A stretch of 64,000 nucleotides of DNA from Nocardia sp. NRRL S-836 (GTDB lineage: Bacteria; Actinomycetota; Actinomycetes; Mycobacteriales; Pseudonocardiaceae). A program made the position numbers and the translations under genes. Position 1 is the first letter of the stretch; each line of letters starts with the position of its first letter. The DNA lies in NCBI RefSeq assembly GCF_001279525.1, contig NZ_LGDY01000091.1, forward strand, positions 248,001 through 312,000, written 5' to 3'. Of this stretch, positions 36,700 to 46,613 are shown piece after piece. The notes below the pieces were generated by a model. That model saw only the letters and a list, made by a program, of their open reading frames with translations. It was not told the origin of the DNA and searched no databases.

Positions 36700-37183
36700 T
36701 GCGGCGCAACCACTCGCGGCCGATGGCACGCCCGTCCGGCACCAGCGGCCAGCCGGGGTCCTCGATCTTGCCGCGCAGCTCGTCCGCGGCCATCCACCCG
36801 CCCCAGGCGACCTCCTCGGGCTGGTGGGTGAACGGCCCGTCGTAGTGCGTCTCGTAGACCCACGCGTGGTAGCGGGTCAGGTCGTCGACGTAGGTGGTCT
36901 GGAACAGCGGGGTGAGCGGCGCCACGACGCCGAGCTCCTCGCGCAGCTCGCGGGCCGCCGCCTCGTCCGGGGTCTCGCCGGCGTCGATCACGCCGCCCGC
37001 CGCGTAGTCGTAGAGGCCGGGGAAGACGTCCTTGGTGTCGGTGCGGCGGTGGACGTAGACGCGTTCTCCGTCCACCGAGAACACCACGGTGAGGACGCAG
37101 CCGTGCCAGAGGTTCTCGGCCCGCATCCGTTCGCGCGTCACCTCGCCGATCACGTTCGCGTCCTCGTCGTAGAGGTTGATCAT
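36686..37183 (-). CDS. NUDIX hydrolase (YfcD-like)
   Basis: A 165-residue protein. The NUDIX box at 63-86 follows G-x5-E-x7-REUxEExGU (GVIDAGETPDEAAARELREE), giving the metal-binding glutamates. The lead-in LYDEDANVIGEVTRERMRAENLWHGC resembles YfcD/IPP-isomerase-like NUDIX proteins. It probably cleaves a nucleoside diphosphate derivative; the substrate is unknown. ATG 37183 has AGGAGGA upstream. It is convergent with, and overlaps by 14 nt, the aldo/keto reductase gene. Confidence 0.9.
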   Translation of the reverse strand: MINLYDEDANVIGEVTRERMRAENLWHGCVLTVVFSVDGERVYVHRRTDTKDVFPGLYDYAAGGVIDAGETPDEAAARELREELGVVAPLTPLFQTTYVDDLTRYHAWVYETHYDGPFTHQPEEVAWGGWMAADELRGKIEDPGWPLVPDGRAIGREWLRRTSSS

Positions 37184-37290
37184 CTCCGTGTCCTCCTGTG
37201 GTCGTACGCGAGCTTGCTACCCCAGTCCGACGCCCGCTGATCACCTCCCTTCCTACCTTCGGGACCGTCAGACGTCACCGAGGAGGATTC

Positions 37291-39693
37291 GTGTCCACTT
37301 CCCTGCGGCTCGGCGTCGCCGAGTTCCGCGCCCGGCCGGGCCGCGCGCTGCTGCCCGGCGTCGCGCTCGTCGTCGGCGTGGCCTGCCTGCTGGCCGCCCT
37401 GGTGCTGAGCGACGCGCTCACCCGGTCGGTCGACGAGGGGGCACCGGTCACACCGTCCTCCGTGGGGCACGTGGTCGAGGTCAAGCCGCAGCCGTACGAC
37501 CCCTCCGAGAGCAGCGGGGCGCAACGCACCACCGTGAAGCTGGACGACGCGCTGCTCGCGAAGCTCTCCGCCGTCGGCAGGGCGGTACCCGTGCAGGTGG
37601 CGGAGGCGGACCTGCTGGACGCGAACGGCCGCGCCGGGCAGCACCGGGCGGAGGTGCACGTCCAGCAGCCGGACCTGGTGCGCTGGCCGCTGGCGGAGGG
37701 CAGGCAGCCCGCCGCCGACAACGAGGTCGCCGTCGACAAGATCACCGCCTACGAGCGCGGGCTCAGGCCCGGTGACGGGGTCTCGCTGGCCGCCGCGGAC
37801 GGGAAACCGTTCAGCGTCACCGTCAGCGGCGTCCTGAAGAAGGGCGGGATCGACTCGCGACCCGTGCTCGTCGCCGGTCCCGACCTCGCGCGCAAGCTCG
37901 ACCCGCAGCCGCTCACCAAGCAGGTGTGGGTGATCGGCGGGGCACGTGACGCCGTCAAGACCGCCGCCGGTGCCTCCTACGTCGTGTGGGACCCGGAGCC
38001 GGACGCCGACAAGATCGGCAACGACCTGACGTTCATCCTGCTGCCCTTCAGCGTGCTCGCGCTGGCCACCGCCGTGTTCGTCGCCGCCGCCACGTTCCGC
38101 GCGGTCTACGCGCAACGCCAGCGGCAGACGGCGTTGCTGCGGTGCATCGGCGCCCAGCGCGGGCCGTTGGTGCGCAGGAGCCTGTTCGAGGCGCTGCTGA
38201 CGGGTGTGGTGGCCGGCGTCGGTGGCGCGCTGCTCGGCGGGCCGATGGCGTGGATCCTCGCGAGGACGTTCGACGTCACCGGCATCTCCGTGCTGTTCGG
38301 CGCGGTCGAGCTCAGCCCCGAGCTGCTGCCGTCGCTGGGGTACGTGGTCCTCGGAGTCGTCGTCGCCGCGGTGCTGTCGGTCGTTGCCGCCGTTCGTCCC
38401 GCGGTCAACGCCGCGCGCGTGTCGCCCCTCGCCGCGTTGCGCGAGGCTGACAACGAGGTGCCGACGCGGTCCGTGCGCCGCCTTCGGCTCGTGTTCGGTC
38501 TTCTGTTCATCGGTGGTGCCGCGGTCCTCGCCCTGGGAGCCGTCGCCGCCAAGGGCACGGCGGCGGCGCCGCTCGCCGTCACGTTCTCCGCGATCGCCGC
38601 GGTCACGGGCCTGTTCTGGATCCTCGGCCCGGTCACGGTGCCGTTCATCGCGCGGCTGTTCGGCAAGATCGGCGGCACGCACTGGAAGCTCGCCGGCGCC
38701 GAGGTCCGCAGGATGCCGCAGCGCTCGGCGTCGGTCGCGCTGCCGTTGCTGCTGGCCAGCTCGATGGTGACGTTCTTCCTGGTCCTTCTGGGCACCGCGC
38801 AGGAGATGACCCACTCGTTCGCGAACGAGGAACGCCCGGACGCCACCGTGGTCGACGCGGGGGAGCGGCCGCTGCCCGCCATCCCCGCGCAGGACGGCGT
38901 GGCCGCCAGCGTCGCGCTGCACCGGGCCGAGAACGGGGCGGGCGCCGACCCGGAGGAGTTCAAGGCCTGGCTCAAGGCGCAGAACGTGCCCGGCGCCGAG
39001 CGGTTCACCTCCGGGACCGCGATCGTGCCGCCGCACTGGGAGGACCGGCCGTTCGTCGAGGTCGGCGGCAAGCGCTACGACGTCGTCGGGACCGTGCCCG
39101 GCACGCTCACCGGCTACACGCCGATCATCGGCGGCCTCACGTCGGGACCGACGGAGAAGGTGCTGGTCGCGCTGCAACCGGGGACCGACCCGGCGAAGTT
39201 CCGCGCGGGGCTGCAGGCCGCGCTGCCGGACCACCCGACCGTCGTCGTGCAGACCGACGCCGACGAACGCGCGGAGGCCGACCGGTACATGCACCTCGGC
39301 ACCGTGCTGATGATGGTGCTGCTCGGGCTGTCCGTGGCGGTCGCCGTGACGGGCATCGGCACCGCGCTCACGATCTCCGTCCAGGAGCGCCGCAAGGAGC
39401 TCGCGCTCCGGCGCGCCTTGGGCGTCACTCGCGGCGGGCTGCAGGGCGGGGTCATCGCCGAAGCGGTCATGCTGGCCCTCGTCGGGGTCATCGGCGGTGG
39501 CGTGCTCGGGTTCGGGTACGCGGTGATCGCGATCCTGTCCCTCGGCATCCCGCTGGTGCTTCCGGCCGCATCGGTGGTGTTTCCGCTGGTCATCGGCGCG
39601 GTGGCGGTCGTGGTCCTCGCCGTGGTCGCCGCGTTCGGGCCTTCCCGCGGCGCTTCGAGGATCCGTCCTGCCGCCGGACTGGCGTCCGGGTGA
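37291..39693 (+). CDS. FtsX-type ABC transporter permease (MacB/LolC-like), no adjacent ATPase
   Basis: An 800-residue permease. One N-terminal helix and an extracytoplasmic domain (about 40-245) precede a first FtsX core of three helices (about 250-395). More helices, a second extracytoplasmic domain (about 520-660) and a second FtsX core (about 665-795; LTISVQERRKELALRRALGVTRGGL) follow. GTG 37291 has GAGGAGGA upstream. Permeases like this normally pair with a LolD-type ATPase; none is next to it. It may borrow one from elsewhere. The role is likely lipid or peptide export. Confidence 0.88.
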   Translation: MSTSLRLGVAEFRARPGRALLPGVALVVGVACLLAALVLSDALTRSVDEGAPVTPSSVGHVVEVKPQPYDPSESSGAQRTTVKLDDALLAKLSAVGRAVPVQVAEADLLDANGRAGQHRAEVHVQQPDLVRWPLAEGRQPAADNEVAVDKITAYERGLRPGDGVSLAAADGKPFSVTVSGVLKKGGIDSRPVLVAGPDLARKLDPQPLTKQVWVIGGARDAVKTAAGASYVVWDPEPDADKIGNDLTFILLPFSVLALATAVFVAAATFRAVYAQRQRQTALLRCIGAQRGPLVRRSLFEALLTGVVAGVGGALLGGPMAWILARTFDVTGISVLFGAVELSPELLPSLGYVVLGVVVAAVLSVVAAVRPAVNAARVSPLAALREADNEVPTRSVRRLRLVFGLLFIGGAAVLALGAVAAKGTAAAPLAVTFSAIAAVTGLFWILGPVTVPFIARLFGKIGGTHWKLAGAEVRRMPQRSASVALPLLLASSMVTFFLVLLGTAQEMTHSFANEERPDATVVDAGERPLPAIPAQDGVAASVALHRAENGAGADPEEFKAWLKAQNVPGAERFTSGTAIVPPHWEDRPFVEVGGKRYDVVGTVPGTLTGYTPIIGGLTSGPTEKVLVALQPGTDPAKFRAGLQAALPDHPTVVVQTDADERAEADRYMHLGTVLMMVLLGLSVAVAVTGIGTALTISVQERRKELALRRALGVTRGGLQGGVIAEAVMLALVGVIGGGVLGFGYAVIAILSLGIPLVLPAASVVFPLVIGAVAVVVLAVVAAFGPSRGASRIRPAAGLASG

Positions 39694-39703
39694 ATAGGGT
39701 GGT

Positions 39704-39728
39704 GGGGAGCTTCACCGTGAAGCTCCCC
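39704..39728 (+). terminator. Terminator after the FtsX permease gene
   Basis: GGGGAGCTTCA and TGAAGCTCCCC form an 11-bp stem with a tight loop, 10 nt after the stop codon and ahead of the dop promoter. Confidence 0.8.
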
Positions 39729-39753
39729 TCACGCCTTTGTCGGGGTCAGGTCC

Positions 39754-39759
39754 TAAGGT
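39754..39759 (+). promoter_or_regulatory. Predicted -10 of the leaderless dop gene
   Basis: TAAGGT ends 7 nt before ATG 39767, with no Shine-Dalgarno sequence. Confidence 0.52.
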
Positions 39760-39766
39760 GTTGCGT

Positions 39767-41260
39767 ATGCGGCGGATCATGGGAACCGAGGTCGAGTACG
39801 GCATCTCTGTGCCGGGCGACGCGACCGCGAACCCGGTGCTCACTTCGACACAGGTGGTGCTCGCCTACGCGGCGGCGGCGGACATACCGCGCGCCCGGCG
39901 GGCGCGGTGGGACTACGAGGTGGAGTCGCCGCTGCGCGACGCCCGCGGGTTCGACCTGGGCTCGCCCGGAGGGCACCCCGCCGACTCCGACGTCGAGGAC
40001 CTGGGCGCGGCGAACGTCATCCTCACCAACGGCGCGCGGCTCTACGTCGACCACGCGCACCCCGAGTACTCCGCTCCCGAGGTCACCAACGCGCGTGACG
40101 CGGTGATCTGGGACAAGGCGGGGGAGCGGGTGATGGAGGAGGCCGCGCTGCGCGCCGCCACCGTGCCCGGCCAGCCCCGCCTGCAGCTCTACAAGAACAA
40201 CGTCGACGGCAAGGGCGCGTCGTACGGCACGCACGAGAACTACCTGATGCAGCGCTCGACGCCGTTCACGGCCGTCATCGCGGGCCTCACGCCGTTCTTC
40301 GTGTCGCGCCAGGTCGTGACCGGGTCCGGGCGCGTCGGCATCGGTGCCGCCGGTGAGGAAGCCGGCTTCCAGCTCTCGCAGCGCGCCGACTACATCGAGG
40401 TCGAGGTCGGCCTGGAGACCACGCTCAAGCGCGGCATCATCAACACCCGCGACGAACCGCACGCCGACGCGGACAAGTACCGGCGCCTGCACGTCATCAT
40501 CGGCGACGCGAACCTGGCCGAGTACTCGACGTACCTCAAGGTCGGCACCACCTCGCTGGTGCTCGACATGATCGAGGCCGGGCAGCGGTTCGACGACCTG
40601 CGGATGGTCGACCCGGTGCGCGCGGTGCACCAGATCAGCCACGACCCGACGCTCAAGACGAAGGTCGAGCTGACCGGCGGCCGCAAGTTCACCGGCCTGG
40701 ACATCCAGTTCGCCTACCACGAGCGCGCCACCGCCTTCGTCGAGAAGGAGGGCGTCGGCGACCGCGACGTGCTGCGGGTGTGGGGCGAGGTGCTCGACGC
40801 GCTGGCCCGCGACCCCGCGGAGTGCGCCGACCGGCTCGACTGGGTGGCCAAGCTGCGGCTGCTGGAGGGCTACCGGCAGCGCGACGGCCTCGCGTGGGGC
40901 TCGGCCCGGCTCAACCTGGTCGACCTGCAGTACTCGGACGTGCGCCTGGACAAGGGCCTCTACAACCGCCTGGTCGCGCGCGGCTCGATGAAGCGCCTGG
41001 TGAGCGAGGAGGAGGTGCGCGCGGCCATCACGACTCCGCCGGAGGACACGCGTGCGTACTTCCGCGGCCGGTGCCTGGAGCGCTACCCGACCTCGGTCGC
41101 GGCCGCGTCGTGGGACTCGGTGATCTTCGACCTCGGTCGCGAGTCACTCGTGCGGATTCCGACGCTGGAGCCGCTGCGCGGGACGAAAGCGCACGTCGGA
41201 GCCCTCTTGGAGGCTTCGGACACCGCCGAGCAGCTGGTCGATGCACTGACTCGCGGGTGA
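39767..41260 (+). CDS. dop: Deamidase/depupylase Dop
   Basis: Dop deamidates the C-terminal Gln of Pup to Glu, making it ligatable, and also removes Pup from tagged proteins. The 497-residue protein is a glutamine-synthetase-like fold. It has GTEVEYGIS at 6-14 and the catalytic Asp95 in [14 protein letters not shown]. Residues about 40-80 form a Dop-specific loop that is absent from the homologous PafA in this window. ATG 39767 is chosen over an upstream in-frame start because of the -10 spacing and the conserved MRRIMGTE beginning. Pup follows 79 bp later on the same strand. Confidence 0.96.
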   Translation: MRRIMGTEVEYGISVPGDATANPVLTSTQVVLAYAAAADIPRARRARWDYEVESPLRDARGFDLGSPGGHPADSDVEDLGAANVILTNGARLYVDHAHPEYSAPEVTNARDAVIWDKAGERVMEEAALRAATVPGQPRLQLYKNNVDGKGASYGTHENYLMQRSTPFTAVIAGLTPFFVSRQVVTGSGRVGIGAAGEEAGFQLSQRADYIEVEVGLETTLKRGIINTRDEPHADADKYRRLHVIIGDANLAEYSTYLKVGTTSLVLDMIEAGQRFDDLRMVDPVRAVHQISHDPTLKTKVELTGGRKFTGLDIQFAYHERATAFVEKEGVGDRDVLRVWGEVLDALARDPAECADRLDWVAKLRLLEGYRQRDGLAWGSARLNLVDLQYSDVRLDKGLYNRLVARGSMKRLVSEEEVRAAITTPPEDTRAYFRGRCLERYPTSVAAASWDSVIFDLGRESLVRIPTLEPLRGTKAHVGALLEASDTAEQLVDALTRG

Positions 41261-41339
41261 TCGTCTACCCGAGTGGCTCAGGATTTTTGTCGGTGCCGCT
41301 GGGTAGTGTTCTTGTCAGGCGAGTCAGTGGGAGGCCGAG

Positions 41340-41534
41340 ATGTCCCAGGAACAGAAGCAGCACCAGGGCGGTGGCGACGGAGACGACGGCGCCGAGGGTG
41401 CCGCCGGAGCCGGCCAGGAGCGTCGCGAGAAGCTCGGCGAGGACGTGGACGCGATCCTCGACGAGATCGACGACGTGCTGGAGGAGAACGCGGAGGACTT
41501 CGTCCGCGCATACGTGCAGAAGGGTGGTCAGTAG
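41340..41534 (+). CDS. pup: Prokaryotic ubiquitin-like protein Pup
   Basis: Pup is the small disordered tag joined to lysines of proteins destined for the proteasome. It has 64 residues, a Gln/Gly/Asp-rich N-terminal half and a helix-forming region (about 28-55; DVDAILDEIDDVLEENAEDF) that binds Mpa. The C-terminus is QKGGQ. The final Gln means Dop must deamidate it before PafA can use it. ATG 41340 has GGGAGGCCGAG upstream. It heads the pup-prcB-prcA operon. Confidence 0.98.
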   Translation: MSQEQKQHQGGGDGDDGAEGAAGAGQERREKLGEDVDAILDEIDDVLEENAEDFVRAYVQKGGQ

Positions 41535-41582
41535 GCCGTCCTGGCCTGTTGACCACTTCGGGGACGGGAGAACAACCAACAC

Positions 41583-42431
41583 ATGGACCACAGCTCGACC
41601 GGGCGTTACCCGGCCGCGGCGTTGCCTTCGGCGTACCTGACGCCGGGCTCGTCGTCGTTCACGGACTTCTTGCGGGCACAGGCACCGGACATGTTGCCGT
41701 CGGCCCGGAAGCTCCCGGAGGGGACCGTCCAGGCCCCGCACGGGACGACGATCGTCGCTGTCACCTACAAGGGTGGCGTCGTGATCGCCGGTGACCGGCG
41801 CGCGACGATGGGCAACGTCATCGCCCAGCGCGACATGAAGAAGGTCTTCGTGACCGACGACCACTCGGCCGTCGGCATCGCGGGCACGGCGGGCATCGCG
41901 ATCGAGATCGTGCGGCTGTACGCGGTCGAACTGCGGCACTACGAGAAGATCGAGGGCGTTCCGCTGTCGCTCGACGGCAAGGCGAACCGCCTCTCAGCGA
42001 TGATCAGGGGCAACCTCGACGCGGCCATGGCCGGCCTCGCCGTGGTGCCCCTGTTCGCCGGGTACGACACGTCGGCCGCCGACGCGGACCGCGCGGGCCG
42101 CATCGTGTCCTACGACGTCACCGGCGGCCGCTACGAGGAGTCGCAGGGCTACCAGGCCGTCGGTTCCGGCTCGCTGTTCGCGAAGTCGGCGCTGAAGAAG
42201 CTCTACGACCCGGACGCGGACGTCGACGGCGCGATCCGCTCGGTCATCGAGGCGCTGTACGACGCGGCGGACGACGACTCGGCCACCGGCGGCCCCGACC
42301 CGGTCCGCCGCCTCTACCCGATCGTGGTCACGATCAACGGCGCCGACGGCGCCGTCGAGGTACCGGAGTCCCAGATCCAGACGATCGCCGACGCGGTCGT
42401 CGAAGGCCGCCGGTCCCGCCCAGCAGGCTGA
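41583..42431 (+). CDS. prcB: 20S proteasome beta subunit PrcB
   Basis: This is the catalytic subunit of the 20S proteasome. The 282-residue precursor has a 54-residue propeptide. Self-cleavage at HG|TTIVAV exposes Thr55 as the nucleophile. Asp71 (GDRRATMG) and Lys87 (MKKVF) correspond to Asp17 and Lys33 of the active site. [11 protein letters not shown] is the conserved loop near 190. It follows pup by 48 nt and precedes prcA by 34 nt. Confidence 0.98.
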   Translation: MDHSSTGRYPAAALPSAYLTPGSSSFTDFLRAQAPDMLPSARKLPEGTVQAPHGTTIVAVTYKGGVVIAGDRRATMGNVIAQRDMKKVFVTDDHSAVGIAGTAGIAIEIVRLYAVELRHYEKIEGVPLSLDGKANRLSAMIRGNLDAAMAGLAVVPLFAGYDTSAADADRAGRIVSYDVTGGRYEESQGYQAVGSGSLFAKSALKKLYDPDADVDGAIRSVIEALYDAADDDSATGGPDPVRRLYPIVVTINGADGAVEVPESQIQTIADAVVEGRRSRPAG

Positions 42432-42465
42432 GTCCCCATCAGGTTCGACGTCAGGAGCACCACCC

Positions 42466-43230
42466 ATGACGATGCCGTTGTACGCATCGGCAGAGCAGGT
42501 GATGCGCGACCGCTCCGAGTACGCCCGCAAGGGCATCGCCAGGGGTCGCAGCGTCATCGTGCTGAAGTACGCGGACGGCATTCTGTTCGTCGCGGAGAAC
42601 CCCTCCAGCACGCTGCACAAGGTCTCGGAGATCTACGACCGCATCGGTTTCGCGGCCGTCGGCCGGTACAGCGAGTTCGAGAACCTCCGCCAGGCGGGCA
42701 TCCGGTTCGCGGACGTGCGTGGCTACCAGAACGACCCGCGCGACGTGACCTCCCGGTCGCTCGCGAACGTGTACGCCACCACGCTGGGCACCTACTTCAC
42801 CGAGCAGATCAAGCCGTTCGAGGTGGAGATCTGCGTGGCCGAGGTCGGCGACTCGGCCGCCTCCGACACGCTGTACCGGCTGACGTACGACGGGTCCATC
42901 GTGGACGAACCGCAGTACATCGTGATGGGTGGCACCGTCGACGCCGCCAACACGGCGCTGAAGGAGTCGTTCGCGGACGGCCTCACGCTGGCCGAGGCGG
43001 TTCCGGTGGCGGTGAAGGCGTTGTCCGCCGGGTCGTCGTCGACCGGGAACGGTGCCGCGGAGATCCTTCCCGCCGCGAAGCTGGAGGTCGCCGTGCTGGA
43101 GCGGGCTCGGCCTCGGCGGGCGTTCCGGCGGATCGCCGGGGCGGCGCTGGACCAGCTGCTGCCGGCGGCCACCAAGGACGGCAAGGACGTGACGGAGGTG
43201 GAGCTGCCTTCGGAGGACGAGCCGAAGTAG
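42466..43230 (+). CDS. prcA: 20S proteasome alpha subunit PrcA
   Basis: A 254-residue structural subunit that forms the outer gated rings. The N-terminus [20 protein letters not shown] matches bacterial alpha subunits, and [38 protein letters not shown] is the core. There is no catalytic Thr, as expected. The variable C-terminal tail after about 190 (rich in Ala, Arg, Asp, Glu) is normal. CAGGAGCACCACCC precedes the ATG. It is the last gene of the pup-prcB-prcA operon, with a strong terminator behind it. Confidence 0.97.
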   Translation: MTMPLYASAEQVMRDRSEYARKGIARGRSVIVLKYADGILFVAENPSSTLHKVSEIYDRIGFAAVGRYSEFENLRQAGIRFADVRGYQNDPRDVTSRSLANVYATTLGTYFTEQIKPFEVEICVAEVGDSAASDTLYRLTYDGSIVDEPQYIVMGGTVDAANTALKESFADGLTLAEAVPVAVKALSAGSSSTGNGAAEILPAAKLEVAVLERARPRRAFRRIAGAALDQLLPAATKDGKDVTEVELPSEDEPK

Positions 43231-43256
43231 CTCCGGCTGGGAATGACGAGGGAGGT

Positions 43257-43292
43257 CCCCGGCGCCTGGGAATCAGGCGCCGGGGGCCTTTT
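43257..43292. terminator. Terminator after prcA
   Basis: CCCCGGCGCCTG pairs with CAGGCGCCGGGG (12 bp) around GGAAT. TTTT follows at 43289-43292, so it is a good intrinsic terminator. Confidence 0.9.
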
Positions 43293-43313
43293 GCGGTTCC
43301 GTGGTCTGGCGCG

Positions 43314-43958
43314 CTATTGGGTGAGGTTTGTGAGCAGGGCTGCCAGTTCTTCCGGCTTGGCCAGTGGGGCGTAGTGGCCCGCTGCCAGTTCTGTCGGGTC
43401 GGTTCCCAGGCGGTCTGCGACCACCTTGCGCATGAAATCCGGTGTGAAGAGCCGGTCTTCGGTGCACAGGATGAAGTGCGTGGGGATGTCCGGCCACGCG
43501 GGCAGGGGCCAGGGCTTCGTCATGGCGGTTTGGGTCATGCCGCGTCCCCGGCGTTGGGCCTCCTCGGCGAGGTGGGCGGGGACGTCGTGCCAGAACTTGT
43601 CCTCCAGGCCGCTGTCCGTGTAGCCGGTGTTGGTCCACCAGTCGCCGGGTGCCTCGCCTGGCTTCGGCACCATCGCCGTCACGAGGACCATCGCCGAGGC
43701 GTTGAGGCGGGCGGCCACCAGGGGTGCGACGAGGCCGCCGAAGGAGTGGCCCACGACCACCACGTCCGGAGTGGACCGCGGGTGGGCGGCCACCGCGTCG
43801 ACCACGGTGGTCGCCCAGTCCGTCAGGTCCTTCGACTCGTCCTCGATCGGGAGGTCGGGGGCGACGACGGTGTGGCCGTTGGCGGACAGGGTTTCCGCCA
43901 CCAGGTGCCACGACCAGCCGACGTCGCCTGCCCCGTGGACGATCGCGAAGGTTGTCAT
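43314..43958 (-). CDS. Alpha/beta-fold hydrolase (salicylate-esterase-like)
   Basis: A 214-residue alpha/beta hydrolase. The nucleophile is Ser72 in VVGHSFGG; the acid is Asp in CTEDRLFT (near 169), and the base is His in ELAAGHYAPLAKPEEL (near 194). The start FAIVHGAGDVGWSWHLV gives the oxyanion hole (HGAG). It resembles plant-type salicylate/methyl-ester hydrolases common in actinomycetes. The substrate is unknown. ATG 43958 has TAACCT 6 nt upstream and no ribosome site. Confidence 0.9.
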   Translation of the reverse strand: MTTFAIVHGAGDVGWSWHLVAETLSANGHTVVAPDLPIEDESKDLTDWATTVVDAVAAHPRSTPDVVVVGHSFGGLVAPLVAARLNASAMVLVTAMVPKPGEAPGDWWTNTGYTDSGLEDKFWHDVPAHLAEEAQRRGRGMTQTAMTKPWPLPAWPDIPTHFILCTEDRLFTPDFMRKVVADRLGTDPTELAAGHYAPLAKPEELAALLTNLTQ

Positions 43959-43964
43959 GGGTGC

Positions 43965-43970
43965 AGGTTA
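43965..43970 (-). promoter_or_regulatory. Predicted -10 of the leaderless hydrolase gene
   Basis: On the minus strand TAACCT ends exactly 6 nt before ATG 43958. It lies just 5 nt beyond the hydrolase-side end of the FtsX gene. Confidence 0.48.
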
Positions 43971-46613
43971 GGCGCGGCGTTCGACGGGGAGGCGGGAACG
44001 GGTGAACAGGGCGGCTCCCAGCATTGCGGCCAAGGGAACCACGAACAGCGCGATGGCGATGTTCGGCCAGGGGACGGTCAGCGGGTTCGGGGGTGGGGAG
44101 GGCCAGGTCCGGGCGTAGCCCACGTTGAGCGCGGCCAGGACGGCCAGGGAGCAGGCGACGCCCGCCGTGGTGCCCAGGAGGCTGCCCAGGCCCGCGATCA
44201 CCCCCGTCTGGCTCAGGGTCAGGAGTTTGCGCAGGGACGGGGCGGCGCCCACCGCGGCCAGGGTGGTGAGGTCGCGGCGGCCCTCCGCTGCTGCCAGGCC
44301 GGTGGCCAGTGCGGCCGCCGCCAGGGTGATGAAGGCGGAGATCAGGGCCAGGACGGTCAGGGCGCCCTGGGTCTCGGTGGTGGACGGGCGGGTGACGGTC
44401 ACCGTGTACTTCGGGCCCACCGCGGCTTGCAGGGCTTCCTGTTCGGCTTCGGTGGGGGTGCGGGTGGTGGTGGCGAACTGGGCCAGCGGGACCACCTCGA
44501 AGCCCAGGGAGCGCGCGGTGTCCTCGCTCAGCACGGAAAGCGGTGCGGGTGGGCTGTGCGGGGCCGCCATGCCGGGGACCTCGCCGGGGTCACCGCTGGT
44601 GGGTGAGCCTGCGGCGAGGCGGACCTTGCCGTTCCTGACCAGGGTGGCGGAGTGGACGACGACCTTGCCCTCGCGCAGGGCCGCGATGACGGCGGGCTCG
44701 TCCTCCTTCGGCAGGTGCAGGACGGCGGTGGCAGCTTCGGGGGCGATCACCGCCACGAAGCCCACCGAGGAGCCGTAGGTGCCGAAGAAGCTCGTGGCCG
44801 AGGCGGCGCCCTGGCAGCGGGGGTCGGCTTTGGCCTGCTGCTGTTCGGTGTCCGTCACGTCGCGACCGAGGTTGAACGGCAGGTACGGGCACTCCTGGTC
44901 GGCCGGTGGGCGGATGTGCGCGAGGCTCGGCAGACCCCTCCAGGCAAGGGCTTTCACCGGATGCGTCTCCGCGACCGGGAGGGTGGCGCGCATGGCGTCG
45001 GCGAAGGTCGTGGGGAAGTCGGCGGACCTGGACTGGTCGGGCAGTCCCGCTCGGGTGATCGAGACGTCGCCCTCGCGGCCCGCGGCCTTGCCGGCTTCCA
45101 GGCTGGCCTGGGAGCTCAGGATCACGCTCACCGCCACCGTGCCGATGACCGCCGCCATCACCGCCGAGATGGCCGGGGCCGCGGCCGTGCGGTTGCGGGA
45201 GGCGTCGCGCAGGGCCATGCGCAGCGGAACGGGGAGCCGGTGGCCCGCCTTGGCCAGCGCGCCGAGCAGGGACGGCGTGCAGAGCACCAGGCCCAGCTCG
45301 GTCAGGATCAGGGCGACGAGGATGCCGGGCATCACCATCGTGATCGCGGCGGTGACACCGACGGCCACGCCTGCCGTCACCAGGGTCAGGCCCAGTGCCA
45401 GCCAGCGGCGGCGGGAACGGGTCACGCCGCGGCGGCCGGCCAGTGCGGTCACCACGTCCTGGCGGGACGAGACCCAGGCCGGGACCAGCGCGGCCAGCAG
45501 GCCGGTCACGACGGCGAGCGCCGCCAGGGTGAGCAGGGCGGTGGGGTAGAAGCGTTGCGCGCCGAAGCGTTCCTCCAGGGCCCACTCCACGACCGGGCGG
45601 CCCAGTGCGGCGGTGGTGGCGCCGAGGAGAACGCCGCCCGCGGCGGCCAGGACGCCCACCACGACGCCGTCGGCCAGCACGATGCGGCGGATGTGGGACG
45701 GGGCGCCGCCGATCGCGCCGACCAGGGCCAGGTCCCGCTTGCGCCTGCGGGTGCCGACGGCCAGCGCCGCACCGGCCAGCAGGGACGTCTGCAGCACGGC
45801 CAGACCGGCGATCAGGACGAGGACGGCGTCCTCGACCTCGTGCTTGCTGCTGCCGGCGTCGTAGAGCTGGTCGGCCGGGGGCGGTGAGCGCAGCACCGCG
45901 CGGGACAGCGCGGCGATGCCGAGCTTGTTGAGGTCCTTGACCTCCGCCCAGTCGAGCACGGTCGTGGTGAGCCAGGACCGGGTCGCGCCCGAGACCGCGC
46001 CGGGCACGCTGACCAGGGCGATGTCGGTGATGTCGTCGGGGTCCTCGAAGGTGCCGACGACGGTGAAGGTGCGGTTGTCCGCGGTGCTGACGGTGCCGTC
46101 GAGGTGGGCGCCGGTGCGTTCTGCCGCCCTGGCCGACAGCGCCACCTCCGACGTCGTGGCGGGGGCGCGGCCGCTGGTCAGCGCGTACAGGCCGGTGGTC
46201 CTGGGGTTGGTCAGGTCGAGCAGGTGGACGGTGGCGTCGGCGACACCGGCGGTGGTGCGCAGGCCGGTGGTGGCCTCCTCGACCGGCAGCAGGGCGGCGT
46301 CGGCGAGCAGGGTGCCGAGCCGGGCGTCGGAGCGTTCCTGCCGGACGTCCTCGCCGGGCGTGGGCACGGCCAGGACCTCGTCCGGCTCCTGCGTCACCGG
46401 GCGGGAGTACGGCCAGGACACGAGCGCCTGGGCCGAACCCATGCTGCGGGTCGCCGTCTCGTCCGGGGTGAGCTCGTAGGAGTCGTAGGTGACCGCGGCG
46501 AACGACAGCGCGGCCACCGGGACCGCGATCAGGGTGGCCACGAGTGCGGTGCGGCCCTTGGACCTGCGGGCTTCGCGGTGGGCGATGCGCAGTGCTGCGC
46601 GCCAGCTCGTCAC
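43968..46613 (-). CDS. FtsX-type ABC transporter permease of the PadR-controlled operon
   Basis: An 881-residue permease. An N-terminal helix (about 21-43) and a large extracytoplasmic domain (about 45-260) precede a first FtsX core (about 265-400) with further helices to about 510. A second outer domain (about 510-735) and a second FtsX core (about 740-870) follow. ATGA overlap couples it to the LolD-type ATPase upstream. It probably exports or senses an envelope-active compound; the PadR regulator in the same operon supports a drug-response role. Confidence 0.9.
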   Translation of the reverse strand: MTSWRAALRIAHREARRSKGRTALVATLIAVPVAALSFAAVTYDSYELTPDETATRSMGSAQALVSWPYSRPVTQEPDEVLAVPTPGEDVRQERSDARLGTLLADAALLPVEEATTGLRTTAGVADATVHLLDLTNPRTTGLYALTSGRAPATTSEVALSARAAERTGAHLDGTVSTADNRTFTVVGTFEDPDDITDIALVSVPGAVSGATRSWLTTTVLDWAEVKDLNKLGIAALSRAVLRSPPPADQLYDAGSSKHEVEDAVLVLIAGLAVLQTSLLAGAALAVGTRRRKRDLALVGAIGGAPSHIRRIVLADGVVVGVLAAAGGVLLGATTAALGRPVVEWALEERFGAQRFYPTALLTLAALAVVTGLLAALVPAWVSSRQDVVTALAGRRGVTRSRRRWLALGLTLVTAGVAVGVTAAITMVMPGILVALILTELGLVLCTPSLLGALAKAGHRLPVPLRMALRDASRNRTAAAPAISAVMAAVIGTVAVSVILSSQASLEAGKAAGREGDVSITRAGLPDQSRSADFPTTFADAMRATLPVAETHPVKALAWRGLPSLAHIRPPADQECPYLPFNLGRDVTDTEQQQAKADPRCQGAASATSFFGTYGSSVGFVAVIAPEAATAVLHLPKEDEPAVIAALREGKVVVHSATLVRNGKVRLAAGSPTSGDPGEVPGMAAPHSPPAPLSVLSEDTARSLGFEVVPLAQFATTTRTPTEAEQEALQAAVGPKYTVTVTRPSTTETQGALTVLALISAFITLAAAALATGLAAAEGRRDLTTLAAVGAAPSLRKLLTLSQTGVIAGLGSLLGTTAGVACSLAVLAALNVGYARTWPSPPPNPLTVPWPNIAIALFVVPLAAMLGAALFTRSRLPVERRA

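Noticed and set aside
37180..39294. 700-codon minus-strand frame opposite the FtsX permease
   Set aside because: The plus-strand protein has clear membrane helices and FtsX motifs, while this frame is low-complexity Arg/Gly/His-rich shadow.
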